From Canna indica (Eukaryota > Streptophyta > Magnoliopsida > Zingiberales > Cannaceae), in assembly GCA_034359265.1 (NCBI GenBank), contig CP136891.1, positions 12,166,501-12,230,500 on the forward strand: a stretch of 64,000 nt of DNA, written 5' to 3'. Below are positions 35,101-44,357 of this stretch, one piece after another (position 1 is the stretch's first letter; every line of letters starts with the position of its first letter). The notes below the pieces were generated by a model. The model was not told where the DNA came from. It saw only the letters and a program-made list of their open reading frames with translations, and searched no databases. The position numbers and the translations under genes are program-made.

Positions 35101-38100
35101 TTGAGATTAGTAGAAAGATCAAGTTATACTCAGACTTGGCAAGAGAACTATTGTATTATATAACCCCTATGCAGAGTTAAGCCGAGGATAGTCTCATCCT
35201 CGAGGACACTCAAATATTAGTTATGCTCTTTACATCCATCCTATTAACCAAAATACTAATAGTTCCACATCAGTTTTGGAAAACATAAAAATTCTGTGCA
35301 ATTAAACTGCTTATATTAAGTAAATTCCGTACCGTTAAACAGCAAAAACAATCTCTTTATCAAAAATGTGTCATCCAAATTGACACCTGCAGCCTTGCGC
35401 TTCAATAGTTCATCTCCTCTCTTAGAAACAGGCTCTTGGCTAGGATAACAAAAAAAAAGTATCAGAACATAAAGCACAACAAAGAGAGAGACGTTAATTT
35501 GTTAATCCTATACAATCATATATGAATACCTATCTGAAGCAGCAGCCAAATAAAGAGGATATACAAGCTCAGGTGCTAACTGCATAGCTTCTATAACATT
35601 CAACATACCAAGCTGCACAAGGGAATAGAATGATTTACGAAACAGGTAACATCTAGAAGTAGATATAAGAAAAGTAGAAACATACCTTTCTGGACTTTAA
35701 TGTTTCACCTTTTAATGGAAGCTTCCCAGTAACACGGTCTGAATGAGAAACTGACAGCCCAGCAGGGCACCCAGTACTAGTAATTAATAAGAGTTAGTTA
35801 ACTTAATTCTGTGAGATATAAAAAATTCCCACTTAACATTGTCTGATGTCATACCCGGGGGATGGTGGTTGATACAAGAGTGTATGAAGGCAGAACTCTG
35901 TGAACACTTGACCATCATTAGAATTGGCAATAGCTTTGTACAATGCACCAATTTTTTCATCGACTTGACTACAATGGTGGTCACCAATCACCTGAAGCAG
36001 TTAAGAATCATAAGAGTGATGTATTCATTAAGGTGACTTGATAGTGTTTTGCGATAAGTATTTAGTTTTAACACCTTTTATTTTTACATCCCAAAGAACC
36101 AAGCAACTAAAATTCCTGAATTCTGATGTTCACACTTACAGATAGTTTCCAGACAAAATCTTAAGTATGATGTTCACACTTACAGATAGTTTCAAGAATA
36201 TATATGCATAGATTGGTCTCCTTAATATTTATGAAACTCAAATTAAATTTAACGGTACCAATATACAGCCTCTACCACCCACTACATACCCAACAACTAG
36301 TTTTTATCCATTGGGTAAATATCTTTACCATTCTCCAACAATTATTTTAGCCATAAGAGCCAGTTTTGAGGGGATTTGAGGCCTATAACAGTCACTCAAA
36401 TCCCTCGTAGAAAGTGTCTACATTCATTCAAATCTCTCATTTTCATCCAAACAAAGGTTTAAAATCTCGACCGAAACGGTACGGTAAGTCCGGTATTTAC
36501 CGGTATTTTAGATTTCCGGTATACGATATACCCGGTATTTGAAAAAACCGGGTATATTGTGTATACCGGGCGGTATATGGCGGTATATGGCGGTATACCG
36601 CCCGGTACGGGTGGTATGGGCGGTATACCGCCCGGTATGGGCGATATATGGTGGTATGTCACGAAAAAAATAAAAAATAAAAATAAAAATAAAAAATAAA
36701 AAAACCCGACCGGTATGCATTTTCATACCGGTCCGTACACGGTACGGTACCGGTATATACCGGTACCGGCCGATGACCGAAACCGGTACCGGTACCGAGA
36801 TTTTAAACCATGATCCAAACCTCTCAAACCCCTGGTGAAGGTACATTTTTTAATCATTTTTATGAAATAATATATGAAATACATTGTTTGGAGTGTGAAG
36901 TGAAAAAAAATGCACCAGTAAAGTCCAATGTGTACCAAACTGTACCAGACTACCAGACTACCAGTATTAGTCTTACTGGAACGAGATTTTAAATCCTGGT
37001 TCACACAACATCCAAGCTTTTTTTCTCTCAAGTTATTCTAAATGATAGTGGTCCAAAGTCCAAACTGAACAATAGCTTTGTATCTAGGCCTCCAATATTA
37101 TCAAAGCAACATACCGCTCAAATTGGATATTGTAGTATAGAACAACAATTTGGAAATAGTATATTCATTTCGTACCTTTGCAACAATCCGCAATATAACT
37201 TCTTGATGTTGAGGTGGACATTTTGCTATGTTAACTAAAAGATCAGGTGCCATGGTCACTTTTTCCTAAAATAGAAGCAAATGCCATAAGTCAGGTGCAG
37301 TACAAGACCTCTATATATCTTTAACATGAACATAGAAACATACCTCTCCATGCAAGCGCTCAAATGACATCTCAATGTACACAATACAGAAGTTTCTGAC
37401 CATTGGAGATGCACTGACTCCATTATAAATCCTCCATAACTCCAAGAATGGAAGAGCAATCTCCGGATAGTTCTTCACCCGCTTGTTTATGTGGCTTAAA
37501 ATCTCCAAAACCTATTTCAACCACCCAACACAAAAATTAGAATTAGATTTAACAGAATACAAGACTGAGAAGTATCAAATCCAGGACACTTATGACTTAA
37601 CTATCTCAACTATAAATATGACAAATTGATATAGCATAATAAGGTTGCGATCTCCTCAACAAAACAATCTATAATTCACAACTTATTTACAACATAAACC
37701 CTAACATAACTCCTCAGAAGGCCCAAAAACCGAATGACGAAACTTTTAACTGCACAAATGCGGAATCCTCCAGACAAGTTTCAACATTCGCAAACACTAC
37801 TAGTATGATGCTTTGGTGCTATAAAACATCGAAGAACCCCATCTTCGTAATTCCAACATGCAAGCCTGAACCAATGCTTCGACCCGAAGCACGAACCAAT
37901 CAAAAAAAGTAAAAAATCATGAAACTAAAGAAAATACCCGCAAGAAACAGAAGAATGGCGGTAAATTATAGGATGGGAAGGTTACCGATTTACGGATGGA
38001 AGGGGAGGGAGAGGCGAGAGAAGAGATGGAGTATGGGAGGATCTTTGCGAGCAAGGGCTGGAGCTTGTCATCGTCCGCGAGAGCGAGGCGGGTGAGAATA

Positions 38101-38174
38101 CGATCGAGCATCTCCTCCCTCTCCGCATCGGAGGCTTCCGTTGCCGCCGGCGCTGAGGTTGAGTCGTCCGCCAT
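6652..38174 (-). CDS. ECM29: ECM29, proteasome-associated HEAT-repeat adaptor (partial, 26 exons)
   Basis: ECM29 is a giant HEAT-repeat protein that binds the 26S proteasome and tethers or stabilises the core and regulatory particles. CDS exons, 5' to 3': 37986-38174, 37344-37511, 37176-37265, 35855-35991, 35686-35776, 35530-35612, 35333-35439, 32707-32859, 30840-30904, 22783-22867, 22558-22636, 22355-22463, 21602-21661, 16202-16320, 15634-16015, 15368-15552, 15207-15279, 14697-14835, 14436-14605, 13985-14338, 12526-12693, 12134-12427, 9911-10087, 9423-9686, 7290-7388, 6652-6836. All join in frame to 4,025 nt (1,341 codons). Residue blocks such as KILPYSISSL, GEALSFIWGGVPVTADMIL, GSRLWRSREASCLALADII and FRAMDDIKETVRNAGD match plant ECM29. 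Plant homologues are about 1,800 aa, so roughly 450-500 C-terminal residues are missing. The last exon ends at a good donor, which implies continuation beyond the left edge across an intron of more than 6.6 kb. Confidence 0.95.
7004..7265 (-). mobile_element. Non-autonomous hAT derivative (CATGG family) beside ECM29 exon 25
   Basis: A 262-bp copy in reverse orientation, ending ATTTAAACCATG, with a perfect 8-bp target duplication GTTCTAAG (6996-7003, 7266-7273). The centre is (AAAAAT)n-like. It lacks all coding sequence. Confidence 0.88.
7743..7781. repeat. (TA)n microsatellite
   Basis: About 39 bp of nearly perfect TA dinucleotide inside the ECM29 intron between exons 24 and 25. Confidence 0.9.
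8065..8414 (+). mobile_element. Non-autonomous hAT derivative (CATGG family), forward
   Basis: A 350-bp element, CATGGTTTAAAAT to ATTTTAAACCATG, with a perfect 8-bp target duplication CCAAGAAT (8057-8064, 8415-8422). It lies in the ECM29 intron between exons 24 and 25. Orientation is opposite to the copy at 7004-7265. Confidence 0.9.
9423..12693 (-). CDS. ECM29: ECM29 exons 21-24 (most conserved HEAT block)
   Basis: Exon 21 (12526-12693) has ELASQGMSIVYELGDESMKA. Exon 22 (12134-12427) has STYKELCSLANEMGQPDLIY and SKRGAAFGFSKIAKQAGDAL. Exon 23 (9911-10087) has GSRLWRSREASCLALADIIQ. Exon 24 (9423-9686) has WTAAFRAMDDIKETVRNAGD. All four are phase 0 at both ends. The intron between exons 22 and 23 contains the TAGGGGTG-type element at 10915-11477. 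Confidence 0.95.
10915..11477. mobile_element. Non-autonomous hAT element, TAGGGGTG type (copy B)
   Basis: It starts TAGGGGTGTGCACGGG and ends CTCGCCCCTA, with a perfect 8-bp target duplication AGTTTGAT (10907-10914, 11478-11485). The interior consists of GGGTACCGGG / GGTAGACCCGG / AACCGGTT words at both ends around an AT-rich centre. No ORF. It sits in the ECM29 intron between exons 22 and 23. Confidence 0.85.
13985..16320 (-). CDS. ECM29: ECM29 exons 14-20 (central region)
   Basis: Exon 14 (16202-16320) has EVRFCTIRWATSLFDLSHS. Exon 15 (15634-16015, 127 codons, the longest) has QQPKLLNSSELREGMLLFPS. Exon 16 (15368-15552) has LSWLQPLLGHIDTDTRESAS. Exon 17 (15207-15279) has YESHHGALSAIGYVTAE. 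Exon 18 (14697-14835) has ASAAMEALGHIGLRCSLPS. Exon 19 (14436-14605) has KLLSGDDIKSIQKILISLGH. Exon 20 (13985-14338) has GEALSFIWGGVPVTADMIL and LLYSSRKEERCSGTVWLVSL. The acceptor of exon 19 is a tandem CAG-CAG, so one Ala may be alternatively included. Confidence 0.93.
17409..20510 (-). pseudogene. hAT transposase (BED finger, DUF659, hAT dimerisation), dead
   Basis: The protein starts at 20510 with a BED-type finger: W11, C25-x2-C28, H43 in RLKKHLARGYGDVV. After a frame change near 20127-20200 (frameshift or small intron) comes a DUF659-like core at 19396-20127 with CCDSWTGPTWMSIINFLIYC, carrying the first catalytic Asp. A TAG stop follows. The next block reads VVTNN where the family has VVTDN, so the second catalytic Asp is lost, then WTPCATHCVDLM. 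Further exons cover KQITRFIYNHTWVHALMRKF (about 19164-19230), 18680-19081, 18402-18617 and 17409-18310. The last has the hAT dimerisation block SSSGCERNWSTFALIHTK. In-frame stops also occur in SEE*STS, QYR*YRY and SYA*LEKL. The C-terminal tail is disordered: basic (KAKGKAKGKRP), then acidic with eight Asp in a row. It cannot produce an active enzyme as it stands. Confidence 0.88.
20631..20814 (-). promoter_or_regulatory. Hairpin array with TATA box upstream of hAT transposase
   Basis: Consecutive inverted repeats: 20631-20641/20648-20658 (11-bp perfect arms, 6-nt loop); 20673-20684/20689-20700 (12-bp perfect arms, 4-nt loop); 20740-20751/20761-20772 (12-bp perfect arms, 9-nt loop); 20772-20777/20781-20786 (6-bp arms); 20794-20802/20806-20814 (9-bp perfect arms, 3-nt loop). 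The first contains TATATAAA on the minus strand, about 130 bp upstream of the transposase ATG, so it is the likely TATA box. The role of the hairpins is unknown. Confidence 0.7.
21602..22867 (-). CDS. ECM29: ECM29 exons 10-13
   Basis: Exon 10 (22783-22867) has AAADQLKLMGPVILSGILRS. Exon 11 (22558-22636) has KLFAYQAIGLLASRMPHLFR. Exon 12 (22355-22463) has EKIDMALRLFTALKLEDQAL. Exon 13 (21602-21661) has DAPVAVLKDIEKLLLENFQV. The frame between exons 11 and 12 closes only with a GC donor (CAG|GCAGGT). The GT three bases further on (CAG|GTTATG) would give a stop in exon 12. Confidence 0.88.
23305..23630 (+). mobile_element. Non-autonomous hAT derivative (CATGG family), forward
   Basis: A 326-bp element from CATGGTTTAAAATCTCGG to ATTTTAAACCATA, with a perfect 8-bp target duplication GTGTGACA (23297-23304, 23631-23638). 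It consists of about 130 bp of the left end and about 180 bp of the right end of the large element, joined at a poly-T tract. It is in ECM29 intron 9. Confidence 0.9.
23640..26348. other. AT-rich ECM29 intron 9 sequence
   Basis: No exon, RNA gene or mobile-element terminus is visible. Short open frames here are not recognisable proteins. Confidence 0.5.
26349..28400. repeat. Three-unit tandem array, ~680-bp unit
   Basis: The landmark GTTATATATTCAAATATT recurs at 26363, 27038 and 27726 (periods 675 and 688 bp). It is followed each time by ATTGATTATTGG, then CAACAACGGTC, then GAAGAGGGAAGTATATAATA. The units are very A-rich on the plus strand, over 80% A+T by eye. The third unit decays near 28400. 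It lies in ECM29 intron 9. Confidence 0.85.
28813..28990. repeat. 89-bp tandem duplication
   Basis: The segment beginning near AATAAAGAATAAGCAAAG and including GAGCTATCAGTGTAAAT is repeated at an 89-bp offset, nearly identically. The same words occur once more upstream (near 28460), so it is a local extension of the AT-rich array. Confidence 0.8.
28999..29107. repeat. (ACA)n/(ATA)n trinucleotide microsatellite
   Basis: An ACA tract passes into long AAT/TAA runs interrupted at about 29041 and 29060. It makes spurious poly-Ile/Tyr open frames on the minus strand. Confidence 0.9.
30840..32859 (-). CDS. ECM29: ECM29 exons 8-9
   Basis: Exon 8 (32707-32859) has RLMSVFCRSITAANSFPST followed by LQCIFGCIYG. 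Exon 9 (30840-30904, only 65 bp) has GSGTTSRLKQLGMEFTVWVF and is too short to show as a long open frame. The 1.8-kb intron between them holds the TAGGGGTG-type element at 31195-31594. Confidence 0.9.
31195..31594. mobile_element. Non-autonomous hAT element, TAGGGGTG type (copy C)
   Basis: It starts TAGGGGTGTTCA and ends TGAACAGCCCTA (12-bp TIR, one mismatch), with a perfect 8-bp target duplication TATCCAAT (31187-31194, 31595-31602). The interior is GGGTCGGGTCGGGT repeats on the left and ACCCGACCCGACCC-type repeats on the right, with an AT core: a giant imperfect hairpin. It is in ECM29 intron 8. Confidence 0.88.
33123..33141 (+). other. Potential G-quadruplex (GGGT)4GGG
   Basis: Five GGG runs with single-T loops on the plus strand, i.e. 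the template strand of ECM29, in intron 7. Single-nucleotide loops make very stable quadruplexes in general; formation here is inference. Confidence 0.6.
33677..34507. mobile_element. Long foldback element (Mutator-like MITE type)
   Basis: It starts CAGATTTGGTCCTATAAG and ends with the complement, CTTATAGGACCAAATCTG. The arms extend for several hundred bases, sharing words such as GACGGTCCGTTAACTCTCCG and its complement. The interior repeats the same GGTCCTATA words. No ORF and no clear target duplication. It lies in ECM29 intron 7. Confidence 0.7.
34610..34925. mobile_element. Degenerate relative of the large hAT element's right end
   Basis: It resembles the large element from its transposase leader to its terminus: GAGAGTAGTTTAGGGAGG, then GAGGGTCTTATATTGCCCTC (counterpart of the TATA hairpin), then decayed ACCGCCCATATTGGGC, ending GAGATTTAAAACTATGG. 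It is heavily diverged and the other end was not found. Confidence 0.55.
35333..35991 (-). CDS. ECM29: ECM29 exons 4-7
   Basis: Exon 4 (35855-35991) has VIGDHHCSQVDEKIGALYKA and ends inside a Gly codon. Exon 5 (35686-35776) has GCPAGLSVSHSDRVTGKLPL. Exon 6 (35530-35612) has LNVIEAMQLAPELVYPLYLA. Exon 7 (35333-35439) has SKRGDELLKRKAAGVNLDD and ends KRLFLLFNG. The exons are compact, with 73-157-bp introns between 4-5, 5-6 and 6-7, and every split codon resolves to the expected residue. Confidence 0.92.
36453..36812 (-). mobile_element. Non-autonomous hAT derivative (CATGG family), inverted
   Basis: A 360-bp element ending ATTTTAAACCATG, with a perfect 8-bp target duplication ATCCAAAC (36445-36452, 36813-36820). 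It lies in ECM29 intron 3 and is in the opposite orientation to the copy at 23305-23630. A further decayed terminus (GAGATTTTAAATCC, about 36981) follows it. Confidence 0.9.
37176..38174 (-). CDS. ECM29: ECM29 exons 1-3 (N-terminus)
   Basis: Exon 1 (37986-38174, residues 1-63) starts at MADDSTSAPA. An in-frame ATG 36 bp upstream (38210, MRPKQRHQQP) is an alternative, but MADD fits the family's usual start. It carries REEMLDRILTRLALADDDKL and ends at TCG|GTAAC. Exon 2 (37344-37511, residues 64-119) has VLEILSHINKRVKNYPEIAL. Exon 3 (37176-37265, residues 120-149) has APDLLVNIAKCPPQHQEVIL. All three junctions are phase 0. The GC-rich sequence around the start contrasts with the AT-rich introns. 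Confidence 0.93.
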
Positions 38175-38210
38175 TTTCGATGGCTGCTGATGCCGCTGCT
38201 TCGGCCGCAA

Positions 38211-40430
38211 GAAAAGAAGGAAAGCCCGATGAAATAATTAGAAGAAATGTGTGCCGGGAGGCGCTCATATTAATGCGCAGACGGGCTGGTCCGGCCGAGT
38301 GGTCAAGCGCGGTCGAACCGGTATACCTTAACCCGTTTGGGTCAGCCGGTCAGGGACATATTTTAATATACCCCCTCGCATTTTCCTCAATTCGAAAACG
38401 TCCTCTATATCTTCTTGTGGGCTCTATATGGCTCATTCGAGGCCGACATCAAGGCCCAGTGTTGTAATGCTTTTGAGTCCCTTAGACTAAAAGACACGAA
38501 TGTATCTCACTTTCATAAATATTCGAAATTGGTACCTAAAAATTTATACTAAATTCATACTTAAATTTGTAGAAATATATTATATTCATATTTTTATTAT
38601 TCGAGCTAACAGAAATAGACGAAGATATTAAGATGATATGACACGTCAGAATTCGCACAAGATAAAACAAATAGACAAAAAACCCTATTTATCCGGTATA
38701 TTCATTAAAAATAAATAATATTTAAAGTCACATGGTAAACAATATTTTTATATATTTTATTTGACTTACGTCCGATGATAAAAATATGAATTTAAAGAAT
38801 TTTGCAAATTAATTAAATATTACTTTCGAACTTTGATGAAAGTGTACGTACTATCGGTACTTTTTGAAAATGAATGTAAATATAAAAATATAATTAACTA
38901 TTTTCCAAATTATTGGGCAGACGTGTTGAATGGGCGTTTGTTTGCTCTTGCTCTACCTACTGTCTGCTGCCTCTTTTTCTTTTCTTTTTTGCTTTTTTTT
39001 GCTTTTCTTTTTATCGTGCAATTTCCAAATCACACTAGGGATCCTTGTGAAATTCCCCAATTAAGTTTAGCGGGCAAGGGGGTTAACAAGCCAGCTCTTT
39101 CAACTCTTTCTTCTCATTGTTGTGCTTACTCCTTGCGGTTGTTTTGTGCTTTTCAGGATTTTGTGTTTGTTTATTCGTACGTTCTCCTCTCATAATTCAA
39201 GAAATGCATTCATACTATACTAAAGTTCTAGCCGTATGGAGTCAATCGTCGTCGAAGTGTACTGCTTGCCTATACCGAGTAAAACCAACCTCATGTATAA
39301 CATACCGCCAGGTCAAAGGGGCCCACTGATATTTCTATAATATCCCTCGGATCTGATGCAAGCGACCCCGGTAGTATCTGGTAACCCGCAATGCTATTTT
39401 AATATACACCTCTCGCATTGTCGGGGCCCACCAATCAGACTTTCCGGCATCAGTGTAAATGCTGCAATTATAATTGCAGTAAATAAACTAATAAATTTAT
39501 TTGATTCGCTGCAAAAAAAATATACAACATTTAGTATTAATAAATTATGTTTTTAATATCATTTGCAGGTTGCAAAAGAATTTGCAGTCCAAAAAGCTCG
39601 TAATATATACAAGATTGCTAGCTATAGATATAATAATTTAAGTATTAAAAATAATTCAATTAAGTGACTTAGAGTCGTCGGATGGAGACACGATAAATAT
39701 CAAAGCTGTAGGTTTATATGTGTTGAACGTGATGATAATGTCATATTTTAGATTTGATATCATTTGATATAATTTTATATTTTTTAGTATTATATAGTAA
39801 TTAAAATAATTAAATATTATACTACTATAATGGTGATTTAGAGTATAAAATAATATTATTTTGGGTCAGATTGATTCTATTGTGATTGATGAATTATTGT
39901 TGGAGTAAAATAACATATTTATCCTTTTGTCTCATTTGCTTATTACTATTTTTAAATTTCGTTGAACTCATATTGCATATTATTGTTGATCAACTTAATT
40001 GATTTTTCGACCTTTTTTCGGCTAGATCATATGTTTTTCTGCCGCCCATTGACTCTTACTAACTCATCCATACGGCAAATTTAGGCTCCTCTGTTGCGTC
40101 AAGTATTTCGGATGTCGTCAATCCTCGGGGCGACTCATCTGATGTCGTTCTACCCTAGCTTGATAAAAGTTTGGGCCTAATATCCAAGTTCGGCACGACA
40201 CGAAAACTAAACGGGTCATCACATTATGGACCGTTAGCACGATTATGAAAACTAAATGACCCGCTCCTTTTCTTGACTCGATTATCAAGCTATCGGACGG
40301 ACCATACCTACATCCTCTAGCCCATCACGATAACAAGGGGGCCGAGCACGATTTTTATCATGTCAGGTTACCGAGTGAGGCCAAAAATGTTAAACCTAGA
40401 TATGAAGATGTAAGTTGTAAATGTAATTAT
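38211..40430. other. Intergenic region upstream of ECM29
   Basis: Contains the presumed ECM29 promoter, with no clear TATA box. No gene is recognised. A short motif around TATTTTAATATA followed by CCTCGCATT occurs at about 38358 and again, slightly changed, at about 39399. The 40140-40400 part resembles degraded transposon-like sequence without definable ends. Confidence 0.4.
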
Positions 40431-41897
40431 TGTTGGGGAAATGACGACACTAGAGAGGGGTGAATAGTGTGTTTACTAATTCGATTAGCCTAAATTATGA
40501 TTTAATCATTTTCTTGATTAGTTAAGAGAATTACAATTATGCGATTTAAATGCGGAAGCAATTATAAACAATTAAGCACAAATTAAAATCAATGCAAACA
40601 TAAGTGATTTATAGTCGTTTGGCCCCAATGCTTATTCCACTACCTGAGCACCCCGCTTAGGATTTACAAATTAGGTTTTACTAGATTAATTAGAGTTTCC
40701 CTTACAACGAGGATTTTTCACAGGAAAGTCTCCGCTCTCCAACCGAAGACACTTCCACACCCGGAAGTATCTCGCCTTCCTACCGAGAGCACTTCCCCAC
40801 CTCAACCTAAGGGACAACTAGGACTAATCCTAGTAATCATTAAGTATACACAAGTGGCTTTACTCCTTCTACACCAAGGATACCACTTCACACAACAAGA
40901 CCTAACGGCCCTAGGTCTTTACACAGACACAAATCCAAAAACAGTTTAAATAACATATAAAATTTACAATTGAAAAGAGCTTAAAATGAAACCAAGATTT
41001 CGTGCTCTTTTGTAATCCTTCAATCCTTCAACACATCAAGTAGTGGAGCTTGAATCAACACCCGAGTTGAGGAGTAGAGCTTGTACGCTTGAAAAAAATG
41101 TCGTGGACAAAGAAGCAACGCAAGGTTTTTGGAAGGCTTCAAATATTCCTCTTAGAATTCTCAAATGAATGTTGTAGAAGTCAAGGAAAAGTGTTAAAAT
41201 AATCAAATGAGGGTATATTTATACCATACTGAAGAAACGGCTGTTCAACGGATAGAAAACTATTCGTTATAGGCCGCCGATCGAATGGTTGGTCGATCGA
41301 CTGTTCGACCACCAGCATCGACTGCTCCTTTTACTCTCTGGTCGGTCGATCGCCAGACGCAAATCCTCGATCCACGATCTTCGGTCGATCGACGCGATCT
41401 TGCGTCGTGACTATTCGCAGGTTGGTCGACCGCCAACCTCACTACCCAAAACCAGCAACTGCCGGTCGATCGAAGTGCCCACTGCCATTTTTCGGCAGTG
41501 TTCGGTCGACCGACCGATCGACCAAAATGGTTGGGCCTTTCTTTCTTACCCTATTCGGTCGATCGTCTGGTCGACCAAATATAGGCTGAAATTGTATTTT
41601 CAGCCTATTTCTTCCGCGCTTGGTTTCCGAATTTCGGCTTTCAACGAAATCTTTGGACTCATCCAAGCGACTTTGGTGCACTCGTCGATCTTCGATAAAC
41701 TTTCGCGACAAACCCGAGCGCGACGATCAATGTCCTTCCGATTTTCGATTTCTCCGATTTTTCCGATCGAGGACATCGAATGCTAATTGATATGGAACCT
41801 GAAACATATTCTCAATAAAATTATTAGTCTCATGTTTGTTATTATCAAAATCATCAAAATCGAGATTAAGGCTAAGGTTGAAAACCTAAAGCCAACA
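40431..41897. mobile_element. Solo LTR (1.47 kb)
   Basis: It begins TGTTGGGGAAATGACG and ends AAAGCCAACA, i.e. TGTTGG...CCAACA termini. It is flanked by ATTAT / ATTGT (4 of 5 bases). The 5' part contains CACTAGAGAGGGGTGAATAG, a word typical of LTRs of plant Copia elements (SIRE/Maximus type, from memory). No internal retroelement domains follow on either side, hence solo. The portion 41270-41590 is dense in GGTCGATCGAC-type palindromes. Confidence 0.7.
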
Positions 41898-44280
41898 ATT
41901 GTAACTTTCATTTGCGGTCAATCAAACGCTTATAAATATAAGTTGTATTTCTGCATGAGGGACAACCAAACATTAAATTGCAAATTTTATTCAGGGGCAT
42001 TTACTTTTGTATGTAAATATTATAAAAACATTTGCACTTGTGGACAACCAAAAACAAAAAAATTGCTAAGTTATTTTGGTCATATTGTATTGTACATGAC
42101 TCTGTTTTAACGAACCAAACGTAAGATGAGACTAAATATCGTGTCATATTCTTAACGAATCAAATATAGTATAGCTGTTGTTATAGGACATCTGATGTCC
42201 TCTCTTTGTCCTTGTCATTATATGATGTTCTACGACGAGTAATTTACGAATCAAACGGGCCTTAATAGTTAGGAAGTTTGCATGTTGTCGTAATCATTTA
42301 AGTTATTCAATCTCTAGTACTAAGTTCCGAGAAAGACCGAGAAGGCCGCATCGTAGTGTAAAAAAGGTCAATGCCTGATTTGGTTTCCAAGAAGAACCTT
42401 TTTGAGCGCAGGAAACGGCGACATGTTTCCTTCCACATTCTTCTCTCGAGTATCGGACTCGCAACCACGTTGATGACTGCCCTCATATTTAAATGCATCA
42501 TCGTCAACCTTTATTTCTGCACAAGTTATTGTGGAATAAAGAGTAAAGACCATGGGCGATATTCTAATTTAGGCTTTAGATGATGTTGACTATGCCTTAA
42601 ATTTATCAAACCTGTTTTAGCTCAAGTTGCTTAATTTAAAATTCACTCGAACTTTGTAGCAGAAATTCTTGATCAAGTTCATAAAACTTATAAATTAGCC
42701 AAACTCTTCTCAAACAATGAGAAAAGCCTTATGCTCATAAATGGCGATAATGGATTTTACTCGACCAAATTCAATTAGGCGATTCATTTTTAGGGGTTTT
42801 CCGTTTATATTTATTCACTATTTTGTAAAATTCCCAACCTATTCATAACTTATAAGAAATATTTTATAGGGATAATCAAACATTGTGCTCATATCTTGAA
42901 GGTTTGGTTCCCTTCATCACATGCAAAGCACATGCTTGGACCTAAAATTTAATTGAAAGCCACCACACAAAGGCTGAAGCCAAATTGGGAGAACAAGCTT
43001 CCACATCAACGTCTTTAATATGATTGATTGGTAACCATCTGACCTAATTAAGCATTTCCATCATATACACCTCATGAGGTTTAAAAGCTTTGCCACCCTC
43101 AGATTGTCGGCCGAATTAATTTTAGTAATTTTCTTCTAATTATTCTCGATCCCATTTGAAATGAAATTATATCTAAAATTAAAAGGAGTGTTGCCCTTTG
43201 ATAGTTGAGCAGTTTGATCCATCATTTTTTAAGTCTTTTATTCCTTTTGTTTAGATTTTTATTTATATTTATTTCAAATTTATCCAAATTATTTGATGTT
43301 TACTCAGATATTGAGAAAAAAAATATATCACATGACTTGTAGATGAGACTAGCTTTTGAAACCAAATGTGTAAAAGAATACAGAATTTGACATGAATTCA
43401 ATTTAGGCAAATTTAAATTTAAATTAGCTATATATTGGTAAGTATTTTTAACTAGTAATATGCAATGGCATGATAGCTCAAATTCTTTACATTCATATTG
43501 TTTCGGTAAATATTGCAATATACGAGGATAAAGTGGCGCCAAATAGTAATTTTAGAAAAAATAACTTTTTATATACTTGAATGACACTAATGATTAATGA
43601 TTAAAGGGATAATTTTTAGCTATTATTTGTTAATATTTATTTAATTTCTAAAATGGAGTTTTAATTATTAGGTGTGGTTGGTCAACTTATAGTTCATCTT
43701 AACTAGTTAGGTTCAATTTATTGCGATAGATTATAACTCAAAATTTAATCTATCAAATTGGATTACCATAACAAAGATATATCAAATATTATAATTATAT
43801 ATTTTTTTTCAAAAACAACAAGAAACCAAACTTAAGAAGTCAAGTTACACTCAAAGTTGGGTAAAACAAGTATAGAACTTTTGGTCGTGCACTTTTCGCC
43901 AATTGACCGAATGCATTAGGTTTCGTTGTTTGGTCAATAGATAAGTATAATTTATAAATAATTTAAATATAGAAAATTATACTATTTTGGCGAGAAATAG
44001 TATAATTTGATATTATTATTATTATTATTCAAATATCTAAAATCTAAAATTATAAAATCCTCAATAAAAACTGAACATAAATTTGCTCAAATTTTAATTC
44101 AATTCGACAATGTTTTGCTTGACCCGAACACTGAGCCGGCCGGATTGAACCCGCCCAAAGCGGTTCAACTTTAAATTTGCATCCCGAACTCGAATGACCC
44201 ACCGCTCACTTTCTAAACCATTTACAATGATAAATATTTACCAAGTCCCAGGCACCTAATATTTATTGCACCACGCTGCA
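41898..44280. other. AT-rich intergenic region, no gene recognised
   Basis: Only short open frames occur. One at 42371-42583 has a hydrophobic stretch but no recognisable family. Confidence 0.4.
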
Positions 44281-44290
44281 GCCTCGATTG

Positions 44291-44293
<3 letters not shown>

Positions 44294-44345
<52 letters not shown>
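44294..44345 (+). repeat. (TC)n microsatellite in the 5' leader of the ATL gene
   Basis: About 26 uninterrupted TC units ending 13 bp before the ATL start codon. Pyrimidine tracts in plant 5' leaders are common and can affect transcription; an effect here is inference. Confidence 0.9.
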
Positions 44346-44349
<4 letters not shown>

Positions 44350-44357
44350 ATGCTTCC

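Noticed and set aside
38285..38320. tRNA-like words (GGCCGAGTGGTCAAG) upstream of ECM29
   Set aside because: Only the D-arm-like part is present; no anticodon arm, T-arm or acceptor pairing could be built.
38355..39420. Repeat of TATTTTAATATA...CCTCGCATT about 1 kb apart upstream of ECM29
   Set aside because: Too short and imperfect to define an inserted element or a duplication with confidence.
42371..42583. 70-aa open frame with KNLFERRKRRHVSFHILLSS and a hydrophobic stretch
   Set aside because: No recognised family, no clear promoter or conserved neighbour; not enough to call a gene.
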